64,000 bases of DNA from CAWCPR01 sp963797475. Lineage in GTDB: Bacteria; Chloroflexota; Anaerolineae; Anaerolineales; UBA4823. A program made the position numbers and the translations under genes. Positions 50,572 through 58,649 of the stretch are shown one piece after another; position 1 is the stretch's first letter, and each line of letters begins with the position of its first letter. Under the pieces are notes generated by a model. The model saw only the letters and a program-made list of their open reading frames with translations, was not told where the DNA came from and searched no databases. The DNA lies in contig CAWCPR010000001.1 of NCBI GenBank assembly GCA_963797475.1, positions 2,356,001 to 2,420,000 of the forward strand, in the 5' to 3' direction.

Positions 50572-53082
50572 ATGTCGCGCCTTTTGCGTGGTTTGCTTTG
50601 GACTATCGCCAGCATCGTCCTGGTGATCGCTATACTGGCTGCCATTTTTATACCGGTTACGGTCCGGCGCTCCTTTCCGCAGGTGAGCGGAGTCGTCCAA
50701 CTCACCGCCCTGGACGGCAGCGTGGACATTTACCGCGATTCGTCCGGCATCCCTCACATCTATGCCGCATCCCAACACGACCTGTTTTTCGCCCAGGGCT
50801 ACGTACACGCCCAGGATCGCTTCTGGCAAATGGATTTCTGGCGTCATATCGGCTCCGCCAATTTGTCCGAGATGTTTGGCGAATCCCAACTGGACACGGA
50901 CAAATTCCTGCGCACTTTAGGCTGGGGGCGAGTCGCCCAGCAAGAACTGGGCCAGTATGATCCGGACACCATTGCAATCATGCAGGCCTACAGCGATGGC
51001 GTCAACGCTTACCTGGCAGATCACCAGGGCAGCGCCCTCAGCCTGGAATACGCTGTTCTGAAACTGCTGACCCCCAGCTATAAGCCGGCCCCCTGGCAGC
51101 CGGTAAACAGTCTGACCTGGGGCAAGGTCATGGCTTGGGACCTGGGTGGGAATCTAGATTATGAGATCGCCCGGGCGGTCCTGCTCAAGACGCTCACCCC
51201 CCAGCAGGTCGCCGACCTCTACCCGCCATTTCCTTCGGACCACCCGATTATTGTCCCATCCTCGAATACAGGCATCTCCCCGGAAGTCGCTGCTTTGAAA
51301 CCTCTTCTTGCTGGAGAGCGCCTGGACCAGGCCTTCGAGCGCATCCAGGGCAACCTGGACGCCCTAGAGGGCCTGCTTGGGCCTACAGGCAACGGCATCG
51401 GCTCGAACAGTTGGGCGATCTCCGGGCGGCTCAGTGCCACCGGGAAACCCTTGTTGGCCAACGACCCGCACTTGAGCGCCCAAATGCCCTCTATATGGTA
51501 CGAGGTCGGGCTGCACTGCACCCAAAAAGGGCCAGCTTGCCCCTATGACCTGGATGGCTTTTCCTTCGCCGGCACGCCGGGGGTGATTATTGGGCACAAC
51601 GACCGCATTGCCTGGGGGTTCACCAACGTCGGGATGGATACGGAAGATTTGTACATCGAAAAAATCAACCCGGATAACCCCAACCAGTACGAGGTCAACG
51701 GGCAGTGGGTGGATATGCAAATCGTGAATGAGACCTTGCAGGTCGGTGGAGGCCAACCCGTCCCATTGGCGGTGCGCTACACTCGCCACGGCCCGATCAT
51801 CTCAGACACTTATGGTGACCTGAAAGATTTCAAGCAAAATGCTGGCGTCTCGCTGCCCCAAAATTACGCCATCGCTCTGCGCTGGACCGCGCTGGAGCCA
51901 AGCGTGATCTTCGCTGCGATCTTGCAGATCAACCGCGCCCAAAATTGGGATGATTTCCGCCGCGCGGCCCAAAACTTCACGATCGCCGCCCAAAACCTGT
52001 TGTACGCTGATTTTGAAGGGAATATCGGCTATCAAATGCCCGGGAACGTGCCGGTGCGAGCCAGCGGGGATGGCAACCTGCCCGTGCCAGGCTGGACGGA
52101 TGAGCACGAATGGACAGGCTACGTCCCCTTCGACCAGCACCCTTACGCTTACAACCCACCTGAAGGTTTCATTGCGACCGCCAACAACGCCGTAGTAGGC
52201 CCGGATTATCCTTACCTGATCACCACAGACTGGGATTACGGCTACCGCGCCCGCCGGATTGTGGACATGATCCAGAATGCCCCCGGCCCGGTCGACATCG
52301 CTTACATTCAAAAAATGCAAGGCGACGATAAAGACCTGAACGCCGAGGCGCTGCTGCCGGTTCTCGCCGCGCTGCCTCCAGAGGACAACGGCCTGGAACA
52401 GGCTCGCACCCTGCTGGTAAATTGGGATGGCCAGACAAGCATGGGCTCGCCGGCGGCAGCGCTCTTCGAGGCCTTCTGGAAGCATTTGCTGGCCGACACA
52501 TTCGACAATGATCTACCCGGGGATTACTGGCCCGACGGCGGCGACCGCTGGTACGAAGTGATGCGCCAGCTTGTCCAGCAGCCGCAGAGCCCCTGGTGGG
52601 ACATCCAGGGTACGCCAGAAATCGAAACCCGTGACCAGATCTTCAGCCAGGCGCTCGGCGAAGCGGTCTCCGAGCTGGATGCCAACCTGGGCAAGAATCC
52701 GGATAACTGGAAATGGGGCGACCTGCACCGCCTGGTCTTCCGCAACCAGACCCTTGGCGAGTCGGGCGTCGCGCCGATCGAGGCAATTTTCAACCGCGGT
52801 CCCTTCGACGTTTCCGGAAGCTCATCGATCGTCAATGCCACATCCTGGAATACCGCCGAGTCGTACGAAGTGACCTCCCTGCCTTCTATGCGCATGATCG
52901 TCGACCTGGGCAATCTGCAGAATTCCTTGACAATCCTCACCACCGGTCAGTCCGGGCACGCCTACCAGAGCCACTACGTCGACCAGGCAGATTTGTGGCG
53001 GGACATCCAATATCACCCCATGCTGTGGGATCGGAGTGAGGTTGAAACAAAGGCCGAGGCGCATTTGCAGTTAACGCCCTGA
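50572..53082 (+). CDS. Penicillin acylase family Ntn-hydrolase
   Basis: ~836 aa single-chain precursor. An N-terminal membrane/signal helix (~5-28) is followed by the A-chain, then the autocatalytic cleavage site at GIGSNSWAISG, where the new N-terminal Ser is the nucleophile of the B-chain. It hydrolyses amide bonds of acyl compounds (antibiotics, N-acyl homoserine lactones or aculeacin in various relatives); which one is unknown. GGAGG precedes the ATG. Confidence 0.9.
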   Translation: MSRLLRGLLWTIASIVLVIAILAAIFIPVTVRRSFPQVSGVVQLTALDGSVDIYRDSSGIPHIYAASQHDLFFAQGYVHAQDRFWQMDFWRHIGSANLSEMFGESQLDTDKFLRTLGWGRVAQQELGQYDPDTIAIMQAYSDGVNAYLADHQGSALSLEYAVLKLLTPSYKPAPWQPVNSLTWGKVMAWDLGGNLDYEIARAVLLKTLTPQQVADLYPPFPSDHPIIVPSSNTGISPEVAALKPLLAGERLDQAFERIQGNLDALEGLLGPTGNGIGSNSWAISGRLSATGKPLLANDPHLSAQMPSIWYEVGLHCTQKGPACPYDLDGFSFAGTPGVIIGHNDRIAWGFTNVGMDTEDLYIEKINPDNPNQYEVNGQWVDMQIVNETLQVGGGQPVPLAVRYTRHGPIISDTYGDLKDFKQNAGVSLPQNYAIALRWTALEPSVIFAAILQINRAQNWDDFRRAAQNFTIAAQNLLYADFEGNIGYQMPGNVPVRASGDGNLPVPGWTDEHEWTGYVPFDQHPYAYNPPEGFIATANNAVVGPDYPYLITTDWDYGYRARRIVDMIQNAPGPVDIAYIQKMQGDDKDLNAEALLPVLAALPPEDNGLEQARTLLVNWDGQTSMGSPAAALFEAFWKHLLADTFDNDLPGDYWPDGGDRWYEVMRQLVQQPQSPWWDIQGTPEIETRDQIFSQALGEAVSELDANLGKNPDNWKWGDLHRLVFRNQTLGESGVAPIEAIFNRGPFDVSGSSSIVNATSWNTAESYEVTSLPSMRMIVDLGNLQNSLTILTTGQSGHAYQSHYVDQADLWRDIQYHPMLWDRSEVETKAEAHLQLTP

Positions 53083-53495
53083 GCGTGTAAACGCTTATCG
53101 CTATCACATCCCCCGGTAATTATTGCCTTTTTCAAGGAGTAAACGGTTTAATTTTTAAGTAAACCTAGGAAGGTTTCGGCAAAAGGGTTTACATTTTGGG
53201 TTAACCCTGGGGTTAAGATCAGCAGAATGGCTCGTGAGAGCCCCGCAAGGGCGCCATTCGTCACTATGATCACCGAAGGAAGGTGAGACAGCGATTTTGG
53301 GTATTACGAGTGATGTCTCACCCACGAAGTACGAGCGGCTATTTTGATCGCATTCTGTGTGCAAAGGTTAGTAATTTTGGTCTATCTATCAAACCGGGAC
53401 ATGCGTTACCACTTCACACAATTGATTTGAGGGAGTGGTAAAGAATGTCCGTAATGAAGCCTCAAGGTACCACCCAACTAGAGCAGCAGAATTTC
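53083..53495 (+). other. Gene-free AT-rich stretch with consecutive inverted repeats
   Basis: 413 bases without a convincing gene. Visible inverted repeats: AAACCT/AGGTTT (53161-53176), a 10-bp palindrome GGGTTAACCC (53198-53207), GAATGGC/GCCATTC (53225-53259) with an inner GCCC/GGGC, GGTGAGACA/TGTCTCACC (53282-53322), and a 14-bp interrupted stem GGACAT-TTACCACT (53397-53450). It sits at the edge of the AT-rich island; a structured RNA or old mobile-element end is possible. Confidence 0.45.
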
Positions 53496-54365
53496 TTATA
53501 GGTTATTCGGGTAGTACAAACGCCATTTTTCGGAATAAAATGTCTCACCCATATCATGTGTCAGATAAAAATCGTACTCCTGGTCAAATTGGGTAAATAA
53601 CTCGATTTGACTTACCATATATCCTCCAGCTTTTTCTAAATAGAATCCGACTACCTGGTGATAGGGATACGTAAAATTTAGCACCCGTAAGGTTTCTGCT
53701 AGTTGTTCCACTGACACTTTATCTTTCGCTAGCTGATAAGCTCTCAAAACTTTATCAACCCCCCCGGCATGAACAGGGCGAACTGAAATATCAATCAACG
53801 TTCTCTCTACATTCGTTAATCGGATGCTTTTCCCTCGGTCATTTTTTCTTTCCAAAACCCCATAACTATCGGTGTACATCCCATTGAGAAGCCAGATTGT
53901 CATATCGTCATACTGTGCATGGCTCTTCGTCACTCTGACCGGATTCTTTAATGCCATGTCAATTCTTTCCTGGGTAAGTGTGCCCTTAGATGGCTTTCTT
54001 GATTGCTCAACATTCACATAAACGTTTTTTGGTTGAAAATCAGTTAGCCCATTTAGAAATGCGGCAGTCTGGTGGCTTAGATATGCTTCACTCCTCAGTG
54101 ATAGTGCCAAATCATATACTGAGACTTTACCCCATGTATATCGGATTTCGGGTCGTGTCTTAAATGCTAGCTTTATCATCCTCAACTTTGTTTTATTCAC
54201 AACCCATTTAACAAAGCGATTAAATCCGGCGGAAGTTGCTAATTCCCATTCATCTCGTTTCTCTCGAAATATATTCCTCATTTCTCCATGTCTATAGATC
54301 TCCTTATCAGACGCATCAAAGAAAGCTAATATTTGAGGTTTAGCAACCACTAATGTTGATTTCAT
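53496..54365 (-). CDS. AbiEi-like antitoxin/regulator, orphan
   Basis: ~289 aa. An N-terminal winged-helix-like part (ILAFFDASDKEIYRHGEM) is followed by a domain with YDLALSLRSEAYLSHQTAAF and NVERTLIDISVRPVHAGG, patterns seen in AbiEi-family antitoxins, which fold as HTH plus an antitoxin domain. No nucleotidyltransferase toxin gene lies next to it on its own strand. I choose the ATG at 54365; an ATG at 54425 lies inside the 42-bp palindrome. Base composition is clearly AT-rich versus the surroundings, suggesting transfer. Confidence 0.6.
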   Translation of the reverse strand: MKSTLVVAKPQILAFFDASDKEIYRHGEMRNIFREKRDEWELATSAGFNRFVKWVVNKTKLRMIKLAFKTRPEIRYTWGKVSVYDLALSLRSEAYLSHQTAAFLNGLTDFQPKNVYVNVEQSRKPSKGTLTQERIDMALKNPVRVTKSHAQYDDMTIWLLNGMYTDSYGVLERKNDRGKSIRLTNVERTLIDISVRPVHAGGVDKVLRAYQLAKDKVSVEQLAETLRVLNFTYPYHQVVGFYLEKAGGYMVSQIELFTQFDQEYDFYLTHDMGETFYSEKWRLYYPNNL

Positions 54366-54419
54366 AGGTTGTTTCTCGAATGATAACCAATGGCTATTTG
54401 GGTCTTTAAATTTAAGAAG

Positions 54420-54461
54420 TCCCATCACATATGCTGTATATATACAGCATATGTGATGGGA
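54420..54461. repeat. 42-bp perfect palindrome at the AbiEi-like gene start
   Basis: Left half CCCATCACATATGCTGTATA (54421-54440) is followed directly by its exact reverse complement, and the next base on each side also pairs. It lies upstream of, or overlaps, the start of the AbiEi-like gene. AbiEi proteins bind inverted repeats in their own promoter to self-regulate, so this is a strong operator candidate. Confidence 0.75.
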
Positions 54462-54637
54462 ACACATTATCACTTCGATATCCCAGAAATTTTTTTGGAC
54501 ATTTATTGCTTCTGACACTTAAGACTTTTCAGTAGGAAATTTAGTACAATTTTTATCATTGTGGACACTTTTATATATTTCTCATAACCACAAATAAAAA
54601 ATTTGCCGTTACAAAAATGGTCAAGTTTAAGATATAA

Positions 54638-54687
54638 TTCCCTTAAAACCACTCCACTTTTTAAAAAGTGGAGTGGTTTTAAGGGAA
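54638..54687. repeat. 50-bp perfect palindrome upstream of the second AbiEi gene
   Basis: Left half starts TTCCCTTAAAACCACTCC and ends in TTTTT (54638-54662); the exact reverse complement continues to 54687. It ends 26 bases before the ATG at 54714. No sequence similarity to the 42-bp palindrome beyond its symmetry. As RNA it would form a very long hairpin. Confidence 0.8.
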
Positions 54688-54713
54688 AAACATTTAACTT
54701 GTTAGGATAAATT

Positions 54714-55316
54714 ATGAGAAAAAGTTTTGAATCCGCAAAAAACACGTTCCAGAGAAAAAAAGGAATTCTGAGAGCTTCTGAGGCTAAAAGAGCTGGAATA
54801 GACCTAAAAACGTTACAAGAAATGGTTGATACCGGCATTCTTAAAAAGGAGGGGAGAGGTGTATACAGGCTAGCCAACCTTCCACCACTCAGTAATCCTG
54901 ACCTGGTACAGATTGCTATACGTGTACCGAATAGCGTTATTTGCTTAATATCTGCACTTTCATTTCATGCTTTGACCACTCAGACCCCATATAAAATTTA
55001 TATCGCTATACCAAGAAATAGCTATAGACCCCAGATTGATTATCCGCCGATAGATGTAATAAGGCTTGGTGAAAAAGCCTATAGCTCTGGTATCGACAAG
55101 CATGTTTTAGATGGAGTTGATGTAAATATCTATAATCAAGAAAAAACAGTGGCGGATTGCTTTAAATTCCGAAATAAGATAGGACTGGATATCTCACTAG
55201 AGGCATTGAAGGATTATTTGGCTGAGCCGACCAGAGATATCGAGAAATTGCTTCACTATGCTCGAATTGACCATGTAGAAAATGTGATAAAACCTTATAT
55301 AGAGGCAATTGTATGA
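54714..55316 (+). CDS. AbiEi family antitoxin
   Basis: 200 aa. N-terminal HTH-like helices (ILRASEAKRAGIDLKTLQEMV) and the beta-hairpin KEGRGVYRLANLP are typical of AbiEi, the DNA-binding antitoxin of type IV toxin-antitoxin systems. The C-terminal part (YNQEKTVADCFKFRNKIGLD) carries the antitoxin activity. Its stop overlaps the toxin ATG (ATGA), the expected coupling. AbiEi represses its own operon. Confidence 0.85.
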   Translation: MRKSFESAKNTFQRKKGILRASEAKRAGIDLKTLQEMVDTGILKKEGRGVYRLANLPPLSNPDLVQIAIRVPNSVICLISALSFHALTTQTPYKIYIAIPRNSYRPQIDYPPIDVIRLGEKAYSSGIDKHVLDGVDVNIYNQEKTVADCFKFRNKIGLDISLEALKDYLAEPTRDIEKLLHYARIDHVENVIKPYIEAIV

Positions 55317-56237
55317 GCAAGGAAATCAAAAATTTGGCAGCTTCTGTGCTCAATCGCCTCCGTAATAAGGCAAAAGAGATAGGCCTTCCTTCTGAATGGA
55401 TGTTACAGTATTATGCAAATGAAAGATTTTTATACCGGATTTCGCAATCTGAGCATCGCCGCAAGTTTGTACTGAAGGGTGGATTAATGATTTAACAGTT
55501 GGGAAGTGCCCCTTAGGAGACTTACAAAGGATATTGATTTTCGAGCACTTACAAGTAACGATTTTGAGAACATCGTCCAAATTTTTAAAGATGTTTGTAA
55601 CCAACCTGTCGAGGCGGATGCTATGGAATATTTACCTGAAACTATTGAAGCAGAGCCGATATTAGAAGAAAAAGAGTATCCTGGAATTAGAATTCGTCTT
55701 TGGGCACGGATGGGTGAGAAGACAAAGGTGAGGATGCAGGTTGATTTGGGGTTTTCGGATATGATTACGCCTCCAGCAAACATATTAAGTTATCCAACCT
55801 TCCTTGATATGCCAGAGCCAAAACTCTTTGGATATCCCAAAGAGTTGGTTGTAGCGGAAAAATTACACGCAATTATTTATCGTGGAACTTTAACCAGCCG
55901 CCAAAAAGATTTCTATGATATTTGGTTTATCTCACAACAATTTGATTTTGAAGGAGTTCTACTACAACAGGCAATAATTAACACTTTTAATAATCGTGCT
56001 ACACCAATTCCGAAAGAGTTACCTGTGGTTTTGTCCAATAGCTATGCAGAAACAAACGACAAACAATGGAAAGCGTTCCTCAATACTTTTAATCCCGGTG
56101 AAAGTGAAAGAAAAGATTTTCCAGACGTTCTATCAAGACTACGAGAATTCCTAATGCCAGTTGTCAATGCTGCAGCTAATGGGGAACAATTTGACCTTCG
56201 TTGGGAAGCTGGAAAACATTGGTCCACAAAAAATTAG
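55313..56237 (+). pseudogene. AbiEii toxin (nucleotidyltransferase), frameshifted
   Basis: The first ~60 codons end with the nucleotide-binding KFVLKGGLM and then a TAA at 55493. One base further on, the other frame continues with VPLRRLTKDIDF (catalytic DxD) and MQVDLGFSD to 56237. Omitting one A near 55490 would give GGLM-FNSWEVPLRRLTKDIDF, the usual AbiEii order. AbiEii is a GTP-binding nucleotidyltransferase toxin. As read, the motifs lie in different frames, so the toxin would be inactive unless the base is a sequencing error. Confidence 0.8.
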
Positions 56238-56285
56238 TGGAGCAATAATAGGACCAAGATTAGGTTCAATGACCGGGGCTTTTGA

Positions 56286-56301
56286 AACCAAATATTTGGT
56301 T
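56286..56301. repeat. 16-bp perfect palindrome
   Basis: AACCAAATATTTGGTT is self-complementary. It lies at the right side of the AT-rich island, 18 bases before a small open frame. Possible regulator site. Confidence 0.45.
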
Positions 56302-56319
56302 GTAACAAGGTAGAATAAA

Positions 56320-56409
56320 ATGGATATAGTCACTCAATTGATAGAAGCAATTTTGCCAGGTTTGTTAATTACCGTATTTTCCTCTCCTATGCTGCGCGCA
56401 AAACTCTAG
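56320..56409 (+). CDS. Possible 29-aa hydrophobic peptide
   Basis: The frame starts with ATG and encodes a short peptide with a hydrophobic centre (LIEAILPGLLITVF) that could span a membrane. The ribosome site is weak (AAGG 11 bases upstream). It may be a small toxin-like peptide or simply the broken end of an older gene; low confidence. Confidence 0.25.
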   Translation: MDIVTQLIEAILPGLLITVFSSPMLRAKL

Positions 56410-56481
56410 AAGGCTTTTATACCCAACAAATGAATGGGTTCGATGAAGTAAAAAAATGACCTGTTTTGAAGCGGATTAGAC

Positions 56482-57168
56482 TTAAGCTTCCAACTCGGGA
56501 GTGGGCCGGCGCATCCGGTCCCGGACGATCTCAATAACCGCCGGCAGCAGGGAGATCAGAATGATCGCCAATACGACGATGCTGAAATTGTCCTTGACAA
56601 ACTGCAAATTCCCGAAGAAATAGCCGCCAAAAGTGAACAAGGTCACCCAAGCAATCCCACCGACCAGGTTATATGTGATGAAATGAATGTAACTCATCTT
56701 GCCCACCCCGGCGACGAAAGGCGCAAACGTGCGTACAATCGGGACGAAACGGGCCAGGACGATGGTTTTGCCGCCGTGCTTTTGGTAAAACGCTTCGGTT
56801 CTATCCAGGTATTCTTTTTTCAGGAAGCGGATATCGCCGCTAAACGCGCGCGGGCCGATAAAATGCCCGATCCAGTAATTGGCAGTGTCGCCAGCGACGG
56901 CCGCAAAGCACAATAAAATGTAGATCACCCAGATGTTAAGCGGCGAGCCCAACGCCGGGGAGGCGAAGGTGCCGGCCGCGAACAAAAGCGAATCCCCAGG
57001 CAGGAACGGCGTCACAACGAAACCGGTCTCCATAAAAATGATCACAAACAGCAGTAAATAAGTCCAGGTTCCATAGGTCTGGATAACCGTGCTTAAATGG
57101 ACATCCAGATGCAAAAACAAATCGATTAACTTCTTTAGCAGCTCAACCAATGTTCCAATCAACTCCAT
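56482..57168 (-). CDS. DedA/VTT family membrane protein
   Basis: ~228 aa. DedA signatures: FLPGDSLLFAAGTFA, the amphipathic GGKTIVLARFVPIVRTFAPFVAG and several membrane helices. Members support lipid scrambling and membrane homeostasis. The start is the ATG at 57168 (MELIGTLV); GTG-type starts upstream are less likely. The extended -10 promoter at 57230 is in a suitable place. Confidence 0.92.
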   Translation of the reverse strand: MELIGTLVELLKKLIDLFLHLDVHLSTVIQTYGTWTYLLLFVIIFMETGFVVTPFLPGDSLLFAAGTFASPALGSPLNIWVIYILLCFAAVAGDTANYWIGHFIGPRAFSGDIRFLKKEYLDRTEAFYQKHGGKTIVLARFVPIVRTFAPFVAGVGKMSYIHFITYNLVGGIAWVTLFTFGGYFFGNLQFVKDNFSIVVLAIILISLLPAVIEIVRDRMRRPTPELEA

Positions 57169-57229
57169 ATCGGCTCCATGGGGGCCTTCCAAAAATCAAA
57201 AGTTCGTCGCGGAATTTAATATCTGCGGG

Positions 57230-57238
57230 ATTATAGCA
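57230..57238 (-). promoter_or_regulatory. Extended -10 promoter of the DedA gene
   Basis: On the minus strand TGCTATAAT gives a TG-extended -10 box, 62 bases upstream of the ATG at 57168. It lies within the short palindrome TAGCATGCTA. No good -35 is visible, as is common for extended -10 promoters. Confidence 0.6.
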
Positions 57239-57316
57239 TGCTATCCGCCGCTAATCTTTACAGACTCTTTAGGATAACCGGGTCTTTTTTCGGGTTCAAA
57301 ATGGGAGGCAAGGGGA

Positions 57317-58614
57317 CTAAGCCTGTTCGGGCGAAGGCGCAGGGGTCTCGCCTGGTCCTTGCGGGCTCTTAGCGCCGGTATTGCCGGCGCGAAAAAGCAA
57401 TTGGTTAAAGCGCAGGAGCAGCGCCAGCGCCCCCAGGGTCAAGATGGCCAGGCCAAGCGGAGCCGCGGCTCCGATCCTGGTAATCAGCGAAACTTCTGGC
57501 GGGGAGGGCTGCAGAGACAATAGCGAGTTATAGGAGCTGATCAAGGTCAGCCCGTTCCAGAACCCGTGGATCAGAACGGCAGTCAGGTAGGCGGCTGCCA
57601 GGCGCAGGTAGCGACTATCTCGCCAGGATTGTGAAAGCGCCCAGCCGGTCAACGCGGTCGTCAGGATATGGATGACCGCCGTCCCTATGCGGGCGACCAC
57701 CAGAAACGTCCATTCATCGCCGCTGCTGGACAGCGCCAGGCTTTCAAACAAGGCATACCCCGCCCCGCTCAATGCGCCCGCGGCGAAACCTGCCGCGGGA
57801 GAGAGATTTCTGCCGACCAGCAGCCAGACCCCAATCGGTTTAAAAACTCCTCGACCAGCGGGACGATCACCGCGCCGAACGATAGTATCGCCAGGATCAC
57901 AAACGGCCTGTCCAGAAAGGGTTCGAAAAATGGGAGCGCCTGGTCCGGGGAAAAGCCAGGTATGCGCAGGTGTTCGGCCAGATTTTGAAGTTGTGCCAGC
58001 ATATCCGGCTGGCTGGCTATCACTGCCAAAGCCAGCAGCACGGACAATACCAGCGCGGCCATTTCGCTGACCAGGATTAAAGCCGGCCCTAACACCAGGC
58101 CGCTGCCAAAAACGCCCCAGGCGCGCTGGGGGGAGCCAAGCGGGAGGCGGCGCACGCTCAGATAAAGCAGCCAGGCGACTGGCAGGCCGATGGCGAGCAC
58201 GTGCAGCGGCGGCAGGGCGATCCAGGCGATCCTGGGGGTTCGGGCGACGAAGTAGCCCGCCAGCAGCACCAGCGGCAGGCTAAAGATCCAGATCGTGGGG
58301 CGCAGGAAGCTCAGATTTAGGCGGGTCTTGCTGATTGGTCGCCCGATGAGGCGCCTGAAAGCAAAAAACGCCGATGGCAGCAGCAGAAGGCCGCTGACCC
58401 CTGCACCGGCAGCGACCAGGGTCAGCGATAAGGGGGTCTGCTGGGAGGCGGCGCCGAAAAAACTGATCGCCCCGTAGAGCGCCAACCCCAATGCGCTGCT
58501 CCACAGCCCAAAAATTGCCAGGGCGCTTAAACCGAACTGCCCGATCGTAAGCCATTCGTTGCGAAAAGGATCTTTCTTAATTTCTTGTGGAACGGCAGTC
58601 AGTTGTTCATTCAT
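57317..58614 (-). CDS. PrsW-like membrane protease, split across two frames
   Basis: Several N-terminal membrane helices are followed at residues 254-255 by the EE pair (VPLVEEF) of PrsW-type intramembrane proteases. The zero frame then stops at 57769 after 281 codons. In the -1 frame, from 57838, it continues GVWLLVGRN and GALSGAGYALFES, then HILTTALTGW, the remaining catalytic region, and ends at 57317. The joint lies at a canonical UUUAAAC heptamer, so the full 432-aa product needs a -1 shift or correction of one missing A. PrsW cleaves anti-sigma factors in its best-known relatives. No target is apparent here. Confidence 0.75.
57838..57844 (-). other. Slippery heptamer TTTAAAC in the PrsW-like gene
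   Basis: TTTAAAC on the minus strand lies in the zero frame as T-TTA-AAC, the X-XXY-YYZ register of -1 ribosomal frameshifting. After a one-base slip the next codon is CCG, giving PIGVW, which restores the PrsW frame. A perfect 8-bp hairpin (CCCGCGGC/GCCGCGGG) lies ~38 bases downstream, somewhat far for a classical stimulator. Confidence 0.55.
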
Positions 58615-58649
58615 AGGTCGCCAGATGTCTATCCAAGGGTCAGGCCGGA

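Noticed and set aside
53225..53450. Retron msr/msd RNA
   Set aside because: Hairpins are present but no reverse transcriptase gene lies nearby, so a retron is not supported.
54503..54877. Minus-strand frame spanning the 50-bp palindrome
   Set aside because: Antisense to the AbiEi gene; part of its coding potential comes from the palindrome itself.
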